Shown piece by piece: positions 37,101 to 48,644 of a DNA stretch of 64,000 bases. Every line of letters begins with the position of its first letter. Positions within the stretch are counted from its first letter, which is position 1. The notes beneath the pieces are model-generated. The model was given only the letters and a program-made list of their open reading frames with translations, did no database searches and was not told the origin of the DNA. This stretch comes from Stropharia rugosoannulata (lineage: Eukaryota > Basidiomycota > Agaricomycetes > Agaricales > Strophariaceae). The stretch is taken from NCBI GenBank assembly GCA_028532985.1, contig JANCIK010000006.1, forward strand, positions 2,852,001 through 2,916,000, read 5' to 3'. Made by a program: the position numbers and the translations under genes.

Positions 37101-38096
37101 TGTTCGTTCGACTGATTTCCAAAGCTGTGCCCCACAAGCAGCACTACCTGGTGTTTTCCGGTGTGTACAGTATTCGGTGACTGTCCTTGGGGAATCCGTT
37201 TGATTATAAGGGAAAAGCGCATGACACGCAGGACAGCTGATATATTGGTCGGTAATCGGCTGAAGATCAAACATATTAAGTGCCGTTCTTCCGTCCAAAG
37301 GTATATCCTCGACTATTGCGGCATTCGTTCCTGCGGCTCGCAGAAGGCTTCGAAACCCGGCAAGTTGGGCTCGTAGCGCTCTTCTTGGTGTGAAGTAAAT
37401 AAGCTGCAGAACTAAAGTTACTAAGCAGCCAGCCTTTCGAATATCACTTCCTGGGATGGGGGCGTAGTGCATCTCTGATGAAGTAAGCTGAAGTTCCTTG
37501 TAATATACAAACAAATCACCTGTATTAACATATAAACCCGTCCCTGTATTTAAAGCTCGTTGCGCAGTCCATTGAACTTCCTTTTCTCTTGCAAGCCTCC
37601 GCAGTTCGGTATATAGTCTTTCAAGTAAGTCAGCGCTTCCCTGCGATGCACCCAAGTTGCCAACAACCGATATCAAGTCACAATACCGCTCTTCAGTTTC
37701 AAGGAAAGCGTGGTTACCCCTTTCAGTCACTGTCAGGGCATGAGGCCCACAGTTAGGTATTGAAAGCTGCTGGTCGGTTGGTGCCACAAATTCAATGGAG
37801 GTTGGGGGATTTTGAAAAACAAGTGAAATTCGCCGCGACGTGACTGGAAGACTGCTCAGAACGTCAAGTTCTGACTGGTATACACGAATCCAATCAACAC
37901 AGGGGTTACTAGCCATAGCCGCGGCAGCGCTAGCATCAGTCGTCCGGGCTCTCAGTACATCATCCCTGGCGTGAGCATCCCGAGCACTCCGCGAAATAGA
38001 ATGCCCTCCTTCATATATGTGGGTGAGTTGGTTATAGGTTGTGCAGTATGATCGGCATCGACAAGTAACAAGCTTGGAGCGTCGCGACCGCTGCAT
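34167..38096 (-). CDS. Tnp2-type (CACTA/EnSpm superfamily) transposase, apparently intact
   Basis: Five exons (38096-35998, 35912-35600, 35544-34989, 34931-34258, 34220-34167) sum to 3696 nt, giving 1231 aa with no internal stop. The N-terminus has a Cys cluster (TCRCRSYC) and a helical ARDAHARDDVLR region, as in other fungal Tnp2 proteins. A CPACHALFPYNQ and CTHRK zinc-binding segment precedes the core. The transposase family Tnp2 core has RLVFGLSVDAFNPFHNKTAK, LNLPPELRHLHENMYVAGVI, ITDRDEWPRKDFHHM and ESMHTMDVGLLMYHCR. Later exons hold the C-terminal half typical of these proteins (KPNHHAALHIGDVLDTFGPV, YYERYINFFHQ). The acidic catalytic residues (SVDAFNPF, and the D of MHTMDVGLL) are likely but not proven. 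The 3' end is duplicated in the inverted arm at 61378 onward. Exact element ends were not located. Confidence 0.85.
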
Positions 38097-39932
38097 TGGG
38101 GGGTCACTATAATTTGGCGTACATGTACGCCCGTAAGTATAAGTGGGTCTGAAATATTATTTACATCGCGAAGCCTTTTATTTATCATTGGTACTCTAGA
38201 TAATCTGGGTTAATGTCACATGTACAGCTAGCCAATAGCGATTAAACAGTTTATAATACCTATGTTCGTTGGATCGACACATGCGGTGCTTACCGGGCTC
38301 GAGGGCCGGGCTGCGAACATGATGAATCGGGAGTGTCATGGCATACAACTGGTGGCCAGATACATATCGTTCCTCCATTAATATATCTTAGTGTATTATC
38401 ATGTCACAAACTTCAAAGCAGTAATTAAGTAGTTAGCAGGGGCTATTTGACAGTCTTTTATTGATCTAGTAATAGATCTATATTGGAGTTCGTTAGTGTG
38501 ACAGCTAAGCAACGGCAGGTGCTACCGCACGGAACATAGACATTTCCCCTCGTACGCATGTTATCGCATCTTGACCACAACTGTACGAAAGAGAACGCAC
38601 GATGACTTCACTTTCAGGCTTCCTCGAGCTCCCTGGCCATAGCAAGCTGGGCTTCATGATCAATGTCAGTGGCAACTACCTATTACAGAAAAATAGATGT
38701 TACGCTGATGCTACAAGGACCCTGGTGCCAAAAATGGTGGGTTTCGTACGTTCAAAGTCAAGTAGTGATCATGGTCAAAATGGGCCCGGGCCTGCTCCCG
38801 TACAGATCTAGATCTAGACCTTCTTTGATATTCCCCTTAAGTATATGTAACTTACGATTATCAGCAGTGAAACAGCCTGCTTGAATTGGTGCTTCGATCC
38901 AGCCAGCCGATTCAATCAAATATACGTGGAACTTTGCGATGTACATATGTATATATGTAATAATACTGTTTGAGTCTGTGATCGTGATAAGTTGTCCTTC
39001 TAGAACCCAGTCTAGAGGACAAAGGCTTAATTAAGCTTCTAGGCGCATGAACATGTACATTGTACGTATGTCAAACAAATGTCAAACGTATCTGAATATA
39101 TGTGACCACCCATTGTTGTACATCTCCAAGGGGATATATCATGAACAGCATATATATATTTTCTGCCTCACCAATACTTACACAATCACACCGTTTAGAT
39201 CAGATAAATTAAAGATTACGAAAAAGCGACATACATATATGTAATTATAGTGTACATGTACATATGCTCACGAGATTGGATAGATCCAGTTGAATGTTTC
39301 TCTCTATGTACATACATAACTCCGATTTGTAAAATCTATGTGCCCGAGCTAATTAAATCAGTAAGTCGTACTAAGATCTAGACCTATCAGCCGATGTACA
39401 ATAGTCATGATAACGATCAAGGGCTTGCAACACTGTTCAATATTGGATATAAATGATATGGCCGATACCGATATACACCAAATCAATGTACTTTTGTTAT
39501 ATAATACCATGTAATTTTGTTGATATCATGCGTGAGTCATGCATGGGTCTTCGAATCTCTCGAAAAAAATATTGTGTTATTTGCGAGGTATTTTGGTATT
39601 GAGCCACTATGCTATACTAGAACCTACTACTAGTAGAACACGCCGGAATTTTTTTATTCCGGATCAAAGACTCATTTGCTCACAATAAAAGCGACTCCAG
39701 TGAAATGTAAATCATCAAAGCTCTACGAGCACTCTAGTACTACAGTCATAATGTGGGCTTCCTCTCATTACGGTGACAGCCTTGAATACGCGACTTGTAC
39801 GTTTGTATATGTTTCATGCTAATCTCACCATGTTCACTTTAGTCAATAGCGCCCCCAGCCAGTTCATATTACTCAGCCAGAATGTCACAGTCAAATTACT
39901 CCATGAGCACCATGGGCAGCGGCAGACACATC

Positions 39933-40044
39933 AACGAAGTGCAACATTTGCGGTTCACCCCGAACTCTAGTCTCGACGATGTCTCCGTCGATAGCCAATT
40001 GTCTTCCAGACGCGGGATAGTACCGGAAATGTTAACAAGTACGA
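39933..40044 (+). repeat. 112-bp direct repeat, unit 1
   Basis: Starts AACGAAGTGCAACATTTGCG and ends AACAAGTACGA. It is nearly identical (about 95%) to unit 2 at 40126-40237, 193 bp downstream. Confidence 0.85.
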
Positions 40045-40125
40045 GTATATTCTAAGTGCAGTACATTGGCTAACCGCGGTCTTTGATCAGGGCGTACATC
40101 TAACGACATCAACCGCAGTCCTAGA

Positions 40126-40237
40126 AACGAAGCGCAACATTTGCGGTTCACTCCGAACTCTAGTCTCGATGATGTCTCCGTCGATAGCCAGTTGTCTTCC
40201 AGACGCGGGACAGTACCGGAAATGTTAACAAGTACGA
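40126..40237 (+). repeat. 112-bp direct repeat, unit 2
   Basis: Nearly identical to 39933-40044. Differences are single substitutions such as GTGCAAC/GCGCAAC and CGACGATG/CGATGATG. Confidence 0.85.
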
Positions 40238-40673
40238 TTCGTAGATTCTAGGGGAAATGCATTAGCTGATCGTACTCTTTCAGCTAAAGCTCGACGAAGG
40301 TCTAACAATATCTATGTTGATCTCCGGAAACGCAGTAGAAGTACGCTCCAATCATCCTACAATAAACATAAGCTGATCATTTGGATTAGTTGTACCTAAT
40401 GATTACGACCAACACCAACAGAAATCACCAGGAGTGTTGGGTAACACCAATTCCATATATTCTGTTTGATACTTTACTTAGTAATATTTAGCATTTTCTT
40501 TGAACCAGACGACTCGAAGAAGCCCTCCTCCATCGCCTCTATTTACGCCGCGTAATAGTTTAACATCTCGAGAAGAGCCTGCAAATATGATTCCGGATAA
40601 CCATGCATTACTTGTATGTATTTTAATAACAAACTTGAAACCTTTCTCATGATCCAATTGCGCCGTTGGTTAG

Positions 40674-42103
40674 ATGATTTCCGAGGGCGAGGTTGAACAG
40701 GATCAAGAGCAACATAAGCTATATGATGATATCTATGACGCTGATGTAGAAGGAGAGCTTATGGATGAAGAAATGTACCTTCAAGCAAGAAGGGAAAGTC
40801 AAAGCAATGTTCGTGATGGTGAGGACAGTCATGACATGTCTGACCCAAACGAGGATGATTATGACGAAGGCGGACAGACTGCTCAAAACCAAGACCAAGT
40901 AAGATTTAATTTTCGTCTAACTCTTGTAACAACATAGCACTGATTAGTTAATCATAAAGTCGAAGTTTTGGGATGAGATGCGTAAAACCCTCAATGCGAT
41001 GGGTAGTAGAGTAGATCAAGCAGTCCAGATATTCATCGACGGTCATCGCGGTTCTAGTGTAGCCTCTCCCACCACCATAACTGAAACTGTCAAACGTACA
41101 AAAAGACCCAAGCGAACAGCGGCTTATAAATCCCAGTTAGCGGTGAGGCATTATATGAATGGAATTGATAGAATTACTGAGTGAATCAAAACAGGCAAAA
41201 GTCCGCCAACACCTAGCACACCTAATGGGCAGTGACAGCGTGTTCAGCCTTAGAAGACGTGTAAATCAGGAAGAGCTTGACAGTTTTTCTGCATCGTGGA
41301 GATTCGATAACGGGTTGAGCTGTCGACCATGTTGCGATGCATCATTCTTCAGATTTGACCTCTTGGGAACTCCAAAGAGTGACTGGAATAAGTCAGCAGC
41401 AAGAGTGTTCGCTGTTAGCTTTGTTGGGAAAAGGCGTATGCCTGAAAAACTCTTCCACGATGTTACGACTGCCTTCTTTACGCGGATAAAAGGTATACAG
41501 GGTCGCTATAGAATCATGTTGAAGGGCCCAACTGCTGTCCTTGGTGATAAAATAAAGCGTAGAAGAGAAGCAAGAAAGTATACGGTTGGTCTATACACTA
41601 AGTGAAGAGATTCAAACTGACATCACCAGCTTTTCCAGCATCGCCTGTATATTGCAGCATTACTCCCTCTTTTAAAGGGCCATGTCGACATGCTGGAACG
41701 CTTGGGTGCGAATGGCATGTCAAGCGATGAATCTGACACCGAAGAGGCACTTGGTAATACACTAACTCAACGCAACAACCCACGATACCATGTAAAACGT
41801 CCTCTTTGGAGGGCTTCAGAAGTTGAGACATGGCTGAAAGTCTTCGATTCCTGTTATACAATGTGGCGGCGTACTTCAGCAGGCTCTATGCACGGCTCGC
41901 CTGTCCATCTTCGTGAACGACATCAAGATGATTGGAGTAGGTCCACCAGTTTCGTAGCTGGATTGGAAATGAATGCATACTGTTCAAATTGGCTGACTCC
42001 TGAAAAAATCGATTTCGTGCGGCCGCGGAGAGATGTATATGCATTTGCTCATCGCAATGAAGTATATGAGTATGTCCTCACAAATGATATGTCTATTCGG
42101 TGA
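40674..42103 (+). CDS. Charged protein of an agaricomycete family carrying the GMSSDES motif; possible transposon accessory gene
   Basis: Four exons (40674-40898, 40960-41142, 41195-41584, 41630-42103) sum to 1272 nt, giving 423 aa. The N-terminal 75 residues are strongly acidic. A basic segment (KRTKRPKRTAAYKSQ) follows, then a conserved-looking middle (FDNGLSCRPCCDASFFRFDL) and a C-terminal part with MLERLGANGMSSDESDTEE, PLWRASEVETWLKVFD and FVAGLEMNAYCSNWL. I recall the GMSSDE plus WR(A/S)PEV..WL combination from many unannotated mushroom proteins but know no function. It lies divergent from Tnp2 and convergent with the 886-aa gene, so a role in the transposon is an inference from position. 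Intron 3 has a weaker GTTGGT donor. Confidence 0.65.
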
Positions 42104-42382
42104 CTGATAACTATCAACAAGGCCCTTCATGATCAACACAAATTCAAAGTAATTAGTCGCAAGAGATGCATTGAAACTTGGTCATATATATTGATATGAT
42201 GACGCATTTAGACAATAACAGGAGATGATGAAAGACGTCTGTACATGTACAGTAGTACTAGTACTCGTAGCATTAAAGGTTGCAATTTGTTAGAAATGGA
42301 CACGCTTATAATCCTCTATGCTAGTTAACATGAGGGATATACTGAAACATTACAACATGCAAACATAAAGGTCTAGTACCAA

Positions 42383-45097
42383 TTACTGAACAATAGCACA
42401 AGAACTTGTGTCAAGAAGTTGTTTGCTTGCCTCTTCAAGGCGCATCGACCCTCTTCGGACAACACCAAGCCCGCGAAGAATATTTCTCCATTGTGTGGCG
42501 GGGCATGGCTGTCTCTTGAGAACCTTGCCATCAGAGTCTGCAATTTGAAACAATTCTTCGTTGTCAGTAGTCCATTGACCATAGTCAAGCCCCGAGTTTT
42601 GAAAAGCACCAGGAAGTGGGCACCAAGACTTCGTGGATGTTTGCTTGCCAACACCTGTGTTGTGTAATAGTTAGTTAATGGTTCATATAGTCAAAGGATT
42701 ACACATGCCTGTTGCACATCGATACACACCGCAGAGTGCCTCCACTTCAGACTCAGTAAGCTCGTCGTCAATGAACTCTCCCACATCCGGCGACGATGCT
42801 ATAAACATCTCTTCACGATTAGGAGACCAACCGCAAGGACCACTAATTATTGCCTCAATGCTGACACGTGATATGGAAACTCGCCATAAGTAGCCGCCTT
42901 TCATTACAGCCGCGCGGCTGCGGGGCTGTGTCAAGAGAAAACGTGTTTGTTCAATGTAACCTCTGTAATCTTCAAGGGAGAAAGTGTAACCTAGGGGCCG
43001 GAATGGATGGGAGTATTGCACTTGTAGACGTGGGCGGACTGCGCGCTGGATAGTAGCTGAGTTTTGCAAAGTGCGGAACGGGATACCATTGGTTGCAAGA
43101 TAACGAGCGATCTCATCCTCTTGCATGCGCGGATCCAGTCGACAAATTAAAAGTGCGTGTCTTGCAGTAGTGGCCGCGAGTGACCATTTTTGACGAGCTT
43201 TTTTGCCCAAATCAAACATATATACATCTCCTGATTTAGATTGCAGCTTGCGAATGGTAGAAAAACGGGTGCTAAAAGTTATACATGCACGATTTTCTCG
43301 ACTCAAATCCCATTCGTCCGTTGAAATGTCTTGATTACTGCAAAAGCGGCGAAGGAAATCGAAGACCAATAGAGCAAGAGGTTGGGAAAACACATCAACA
43401 AATAAATAAGCACTGAGACCCAATAGCTTCAATGTATTCTTTCGCAAACTTTGTGGTAGCGGCGGTGCTTGCGATGGTGATGGGAGAGGCTGAAGATAAC
43501 CAAATATAAGATGGGAAGTTGTTAAAACCTCTTCCTGTAAGGAGAGTTCGAGAGACCCATAGCCAGTCGCTGATGGTTGCAACCGGTCTTCGTCGTAATC
43601 AGAGAATGGAGTAAACCGACTCGGAGCAGGTTTGAGTGGGGCATTGGTCTCTACAACTTCGGTTGCATCTACGATTAACTGGTTGTGTAAACTCTCAGTT
43701 TCATCTTCAGTATCGCTATCGTCGCCTTCGAGGTCGGACCCAAACTCGGTGCAACAATCCCACTCATTGTCAATTGAGTTATATTTCTTCTGTGTTTCTG
43801 AGTAATCCTCTAAAGTGGACCTTCTCCATCTTTGGGGCACTGCTTCGCGGGTGTAACTATCTGGACTGACTTTTTCCCAATGAAATACTTTGGCGGAGGT
43901 TATGGGGGGATTCCTTTCTCGTGCTAGGCGACGTTGTTTATCTTGTTCCGATTCATGTTGTAAAATTCGACTGCGACGTTCCGCTAAAGAAGCGAAAAAA
44001 CTGGACCAAGATGGCCGTAGTCTGCGTCCGTCTACGATGTCAGTAGATGGAAAATATGTCTCCGGGACTGAGCCGATACATGTGATGGGGTCGGTGTTTG
44101 TAGCACTCCGCAGATCAATAGATTGGGAAGAAGGTATGTTGAAGACTGAACCGCTTCCTGCAAGCTTGAGAGGAGATAGGGACCTCGTAATATTTGTTGT
44201 AGCCTCCTGCAAGAGATGAATAGGAGGAGCGAGATGAGACCATTCCGGATTAGAAGCTTGGGTGTTCTCCCAAGGATACCAAACAGGGACATGCCGCGAA
44301 ACAAGCCACTCGACAGTAGGCTGAGAATCATCAAGAGGAGGAAGATGAATAAACGTACCAGCCCGAGGTACAGCGGAACAGACCATCGATCTCAAAATGT
44401 AATCAATCCATGTCCTTTCAAATCCATTATTGAGCAGGTGAACTTGCCAATTAACTTTCTCTAGAGATGGGTAGCCAGAAAGTTCAAGTTCAATGGTTTC
44501 GGCCCGAGCAATTGTATAAGAAAAGAGGGCAACCCAGACGGTGAACCAATCCCTCCCTTTATTGATGGAGGTAGTCATAGTCCTGCGACTTTTGTGAGTC
44601 TTAGCATATCCGAAGGTCCATGGGCAGAGAGGCCTGACAGATGGAATTTCATAATACGATTGAAGAAGAGCTGTGGCTTGCATCAAACTTCTGTCCAAAT
44701 CCAACCAATCGCTCAAAATTTCGTCGGGTAAAGTATATCCTTCACTTGTAGTCTCGTTGCTGATGGGCCGTGCATGTCTCGGCGCCGCCAGAAGGCATGC
44801 AAATGGGGGCTCCATAAACTGCGGGATAAGGGGAAAGAAAGAGATCCATCCAAATGGGCGAGACCAAAACCGTGGTTGCAAATAGTCAAAAGTTTGCAGG
44901 TCCCAGACATTGAAACGTCCACTTGGAGACTTAGTTCGAGGAAGGAATATATTGATTGGGCCGATGTTGGTTGTATCGACGGGAGGGAACTCCACTGTGC
45001 GCGACGAATTTGGAGAATAAAATATGCGTCCGCCAATGACTTGAATGCTTGGACCTTCGAATTCGTCATATTCCGACCTATGGAGCGACCATACCAT
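42383..45097 (-). CDS. Large protein of unknown function, agaricomycete family
   Basis: Two exons: 45097-42709 and 42654-42383, 2661 nt, 886 aa. The intron starts GC (GCATGT) and ends ACAG. With the GC donor the total is a multiple of three and the C-terminal exon reads VGKQTSTKSWCPLPGAFQNS and GLDYGQWTTDNEELF to a stop. With the nearby GT donor it does not. The protein has a long N-terminal region (SLHRSEYDEF, WYPWENTQASNPEWS), an acidic middle (DLEGDDSDTEDETES) and a C-terminal region with PFRPLGYTFSLEDYRGYIEQ and GGYLWRV. I know similar unannotated proteins from mushroom genomes only. There is no catalytic motif I can name. It may be a passenger or accessory of the transposon cluster, or a host gene. 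Confidence 0.7.
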
Positions 45098-45827
45098 GAG
45101 TTTCTATATGATACCGAGCCCACCCCCGGATTTCACGTACATCATGATTAGGGGCAGAACAAGGGCGAAGCAGAGGCTTTCATACAATCTGCAAGTTGTT
45201 GGTGGAATGGAAGTCCTTTTTACGCCTGAAAACCAAGGGTTTGGTTGATTGGTTGAAGACCAAGTCAACTAACTCGTAGCAATCTAAATGGATAAGATGA
45301 CTCTTGGTTAAACATCAATTTTTTTGACCATTCATGATGATCCCTAAAGACACATGACATGGTGTGATCTGGGAGTCGGGCCGTCGGCATCTGGAGCGAT
45401 CATGTGATGGCTCGAAACTTCAAGTAACTTATATATAAAGTACTTATCGCTTTCAGCGATTGGGCCTTGCTGGGTTTTTTACAGATGACAATACGCGATG
45501 ACACCCTAGGATATGCATTTACGGGAGACATAGGCAGAGTCAAAAGAGTATAGTAACAAGCGCAGTTAGAATACAAACAAAAATGGCCTGATAGTATTTG
45601 TGAACGGAAAAAAGAGTGAGGCAAACAATGCAAAATCGACCAACATTTGAACGGGAGACTTGAGATTGTTTGGACGTATATGCAAGGGAAGAACACGGAC
45701 AAGCAGAGGCAAACCGATGGAAAGTAGAACGTGGGGAACCTTAGCTTTCAGCAAGGCCATTATGAGTATAATTAAGCAGGAAGGTAATAACAGGGGCCTA
45801 GGCAAGCCACTACGTACTACCATAGTA
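45098..45827. other. Intergenic stretch with one doubtful hydrophobic frame
   Basis: The minus-strand frame 45823-45566 is strikingly hydrophobic (LLSIGLPLLVRVLPLH, FALFASLFFPF), but it has no splice partner and low-complexity hydrophobic frames arise easily. It also contains a copy of the hairpin motif near 45245. Confidence 0.35.
45245..45268 (+). repeat. Imperfect hairpin motif (copy 6)
   Basis: TTGATTGGTT-GAAG-ACCAAGTCAA, outside the S1/S2 duplication, 150 bp upstream of the 886-aa gene. Confidence 0.75.
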
Positions 45828-46049
45828 CACTGCTGGTGTCAACCAATTTTTGGTGCCCAAAAACGGGTCGTCAAATATGTTATGTTTATTTGAACACCGT
45901 TTTGGCAGAGAAATACTCATCGGGCTTACCGTTCATGGTAACCCCGAGGCAGTTTCAAGCCTATTTGCAGGCCATAAACGACGAAACAAATACAAGACGT
46001 ATATGACAACACCTTTTTGGCTGATATAAATAGGTGGGCGCCAGCAGTG
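45828..46049. mobile_element. CACTG-ended MITE, copy 1
   Basis: 222 bp. Left end CACTGCTGGTGTC, right end GGCGCCAGCAGTG (inverted), flanked by the 3-bp duplication GTA at 45825-45827 and 46050-46052. It shares internal blocks with copies at 53359 and 60216 (GTAACCCCGA and related). It has no coding content. Confidence 0.85.
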
Positions 46050-46052
46050 GTA

Positions 46053-48644
46053 CTTACTCATATACATAATATATATACAATAGCCTCACACCTTCTTGCT
46101 CATTGAAACCCACCGGGTTGCGCCCAAGTGTTCGGAGGTCTGGTCGCATTGTACATGTGCGCTGGTCCCTGGAACTGCAACTGAGCTGCAGATGACCACA
46201 TGAGACAATTGGAAGGTAAGTATGTACTTTATAACATAAAGATGTTTACTTTTACTTAAGTTTATGGTCTAGCTATTATTGGATTATTTTCGAAGGGCTC
46301 CTAATCTTTTTGCATCTTGCAATTGCTTTGTGGCTACAGTACTTAACCCAGTGTACCTGACAGTTCCGGATCCATTCCGCACGATGGTTTCCTGATCATG
46401 AATCAATATGTATATGTAGACACGCGTCGACGTCGCGGGGTAATGTGATTCTTAGGCCATGCATATATATGACTTAACAGATCGATTGTACATACATGTA
46501 TATATGATAATCTGTTTATTTGGTCTGTGAAAGAGAGCGCTCTTTTCATGATCATGAATGGTCATCAAGTCAGTGCTTGATAGTGGGGTTCCTTTGGATA
46601 GTACTTATAAGCATAGCGAAAGGTAGCCGGGTTAGCATCATCGATAAATACATAAGAAACGGCTTTTGACTCGGCACGCTCGCCGCGCACTCATACGGGA
46701 AAAGCTGAAATTGAGATATGCCAGACTACATAGGACTACATGCATAGTGATGAGGCATTCAGGGAAATATCATGATCAGCCGCCATTGAGCCGCCAGGTC
46801 AGGGTAAGATTTTATTCCAATTTTTTGCCAACTGTTTTTTTTTGTTCCTTGTCTCAATCGTTTATCGGGTCACTCATTTCCTACGGATCCTCCCCTCCCT
46901 TGATCGCGACAAGATCTCAAGATCAAGCTTCAAGCTTCGAGCTTCAAGGAGGATACAGTCGATTGCTAGTTTTCGATAAGCGACGCTTACCTTTTTGAGC
47001 AAGGGAAAACATAAGAAGCACCGGTTATCACCGGCACCGCATGTTTGCCGTGTCATGAGAATGTCACAGAGTTGCGCACTATACTGCCGACAGCTGGCCG
47101 GCAGCTGAGTTGAACAAGCAAAATGTGGACACTGCCGTTGTGGCGGCCTAGTCGGGCCGCAGGCCTTTGAAAAAAAATTATTCATGTCCAGAACCATGCT
47201 GATATCTCCTGAGCAGGAGACTTGAATATAAAAAACTAGCATTGTACTATTAAGTAGTGTTCCCGGCACATAGCCGGCACAAAACAAACAGGACTTGTGC
47301 ATGCAACTCTTGTGCAACTTTTGGCCTGTTTTGACTGAGGTATATGTGCATACTGAAATCTTAAGGTTTACTATATAGTCTCTGAAAATATGTCAAAGAA
47401 TGTATGATTGCTGTTAGACAAAACTGAGCATAATTGAATAAAGGTTTAGTAAAATTGTGTAGGAACAATCAAGGAATGCCGATGCGCTGTGCCGCTATAT
47501 ACAAAAATCTCCTACTAGTACACAGCTATGGTCAAGTTTCTTATTAATTTATTGCTTATTTGGATTTTACACACTTTAATGACACGTATATACTTGCAAA
47601 GGGACAAACGGGAGTCTCAAAGGAGCCGCCATAGTTATCCCGTTCAAACTTGGAGTTGCAGCGGAGTATGGAATCCGAGACGACGGGACTCAGGCGGGAC
47701 CGCCGTATTTCTAGTGTGACTGGTAACGGACGGCTAGTGGCGGCACATAAACATAGACTGGCCGAAAGGGGAAGGCCCCTGAATTGAAAACTAGTTACTC
47801 GTCACAGTGTGGGCAGCGCCTATATATATACATATATACATATGGTCGCTCGACGATCGCGAGAGTCCACGAGAGTTGAAAGTGAAACCTCTCAATTGAT
47901 GAGCGGGCCTGACGATTTATATGTGATCACATTTCACAATTCACCCTAAATTCAAATTCCACCCCGTGTGAAGCACGGGCCATCGGTCACTCGTAGGCCA
48001 TACCACATCGCGATCGGTTGTACATGTATTCTTTCGCCCAGGCTTTCATCATGATTGTGAGAAAATACTACTTGCTTAGTGCTGATAATAACGACGACCC
48101 ATATTCGGTGGCCACAGATGTACCCTCGATCGCGAATACTATGTCATGTTTTCAATATAACAGAAGGCCTCGGGCCATGGCCTGGGGCCGACCGATGCCT
48201 GTTTACCCGCGAAAAAAATATCTCTCTAGTAGTGCAGGGCAAGTGCAGAATCCTTTTGCTCACCAAAAATATGTCACGATGTACCAGCGCTACATATATA
48301 TAAGTGCTAGCCTACTGATGCTATTGAAATACCACTGAATGCATCCGTTTCGCCCATGCACATGTAATAATTACGTCCGTGCATCATGATCATGGGTAGC
48401 ATGGCATATATGTAGTCGTACCATGATCCAGCAATGAAGCTTTGAAGCTGAGTGATGGAATATATATAGCTATAGCCTGCCAATCCGGATCGCAGCGGCC
48501 ACATAAAGGAGATAATTATATTTGTAAGGACACAATCTTGTACATTTACAGAGAAAGAATGTGAATATGTATATATAGAGTACTAGACCGCTGCTGCTTG
48601 AATGGTTTGACCACCAATCGATTACATATAACCAACTGTCCTCC
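46053..48644. other. Repeat- and palindrome-rich intergenic stretch, no supported gene
   Basis: Contains two CATGATCATG palindromes (46547, 48385), TATATA-type microsatellite runs (for example 47821-47842), and a block at 46940-47130 shared with 51655-51830. Short frames at 46666-46998, 46874-47317 and 48018-48338 show no domain and overlap each other. Confidence 0.45.
46940..47130 (+). repeat. Dispersed repeat, copy 1 of a pair
   Basis: Shares CAGTCGA(T/A)TGCTA, a following GACGCTTACCTTTT and GAATGTCAC blocks with 51655-51830 in the same orientation. Moderate identity with small gaps. Confidence 0.6.

Larger units (their letters stand above)
38097..40673. other. AT-rich, palindrome-rich intergenic region between divergent transposon-associated genes
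   Basis: 38.9-39.6 kb is full of short palindromes of the TACATGTA, GTACATGTAC and TATATATA kind. A 112-bp direct repeat lies at 39933-40237. No gene is supported. The Tnp2 gene and the 423-aa gene point away from each other, so promoters and possible transposase-binding sites are expected here. Confidence 0.5.

Noticed and set aside
45566..45823. Very hydrophobic minus-strand frame
   Set aside because: Low-complexity hydrophobic frames occur by chance in AT/CT-rich DNA, and there is no supporting exon or homologue in the window.
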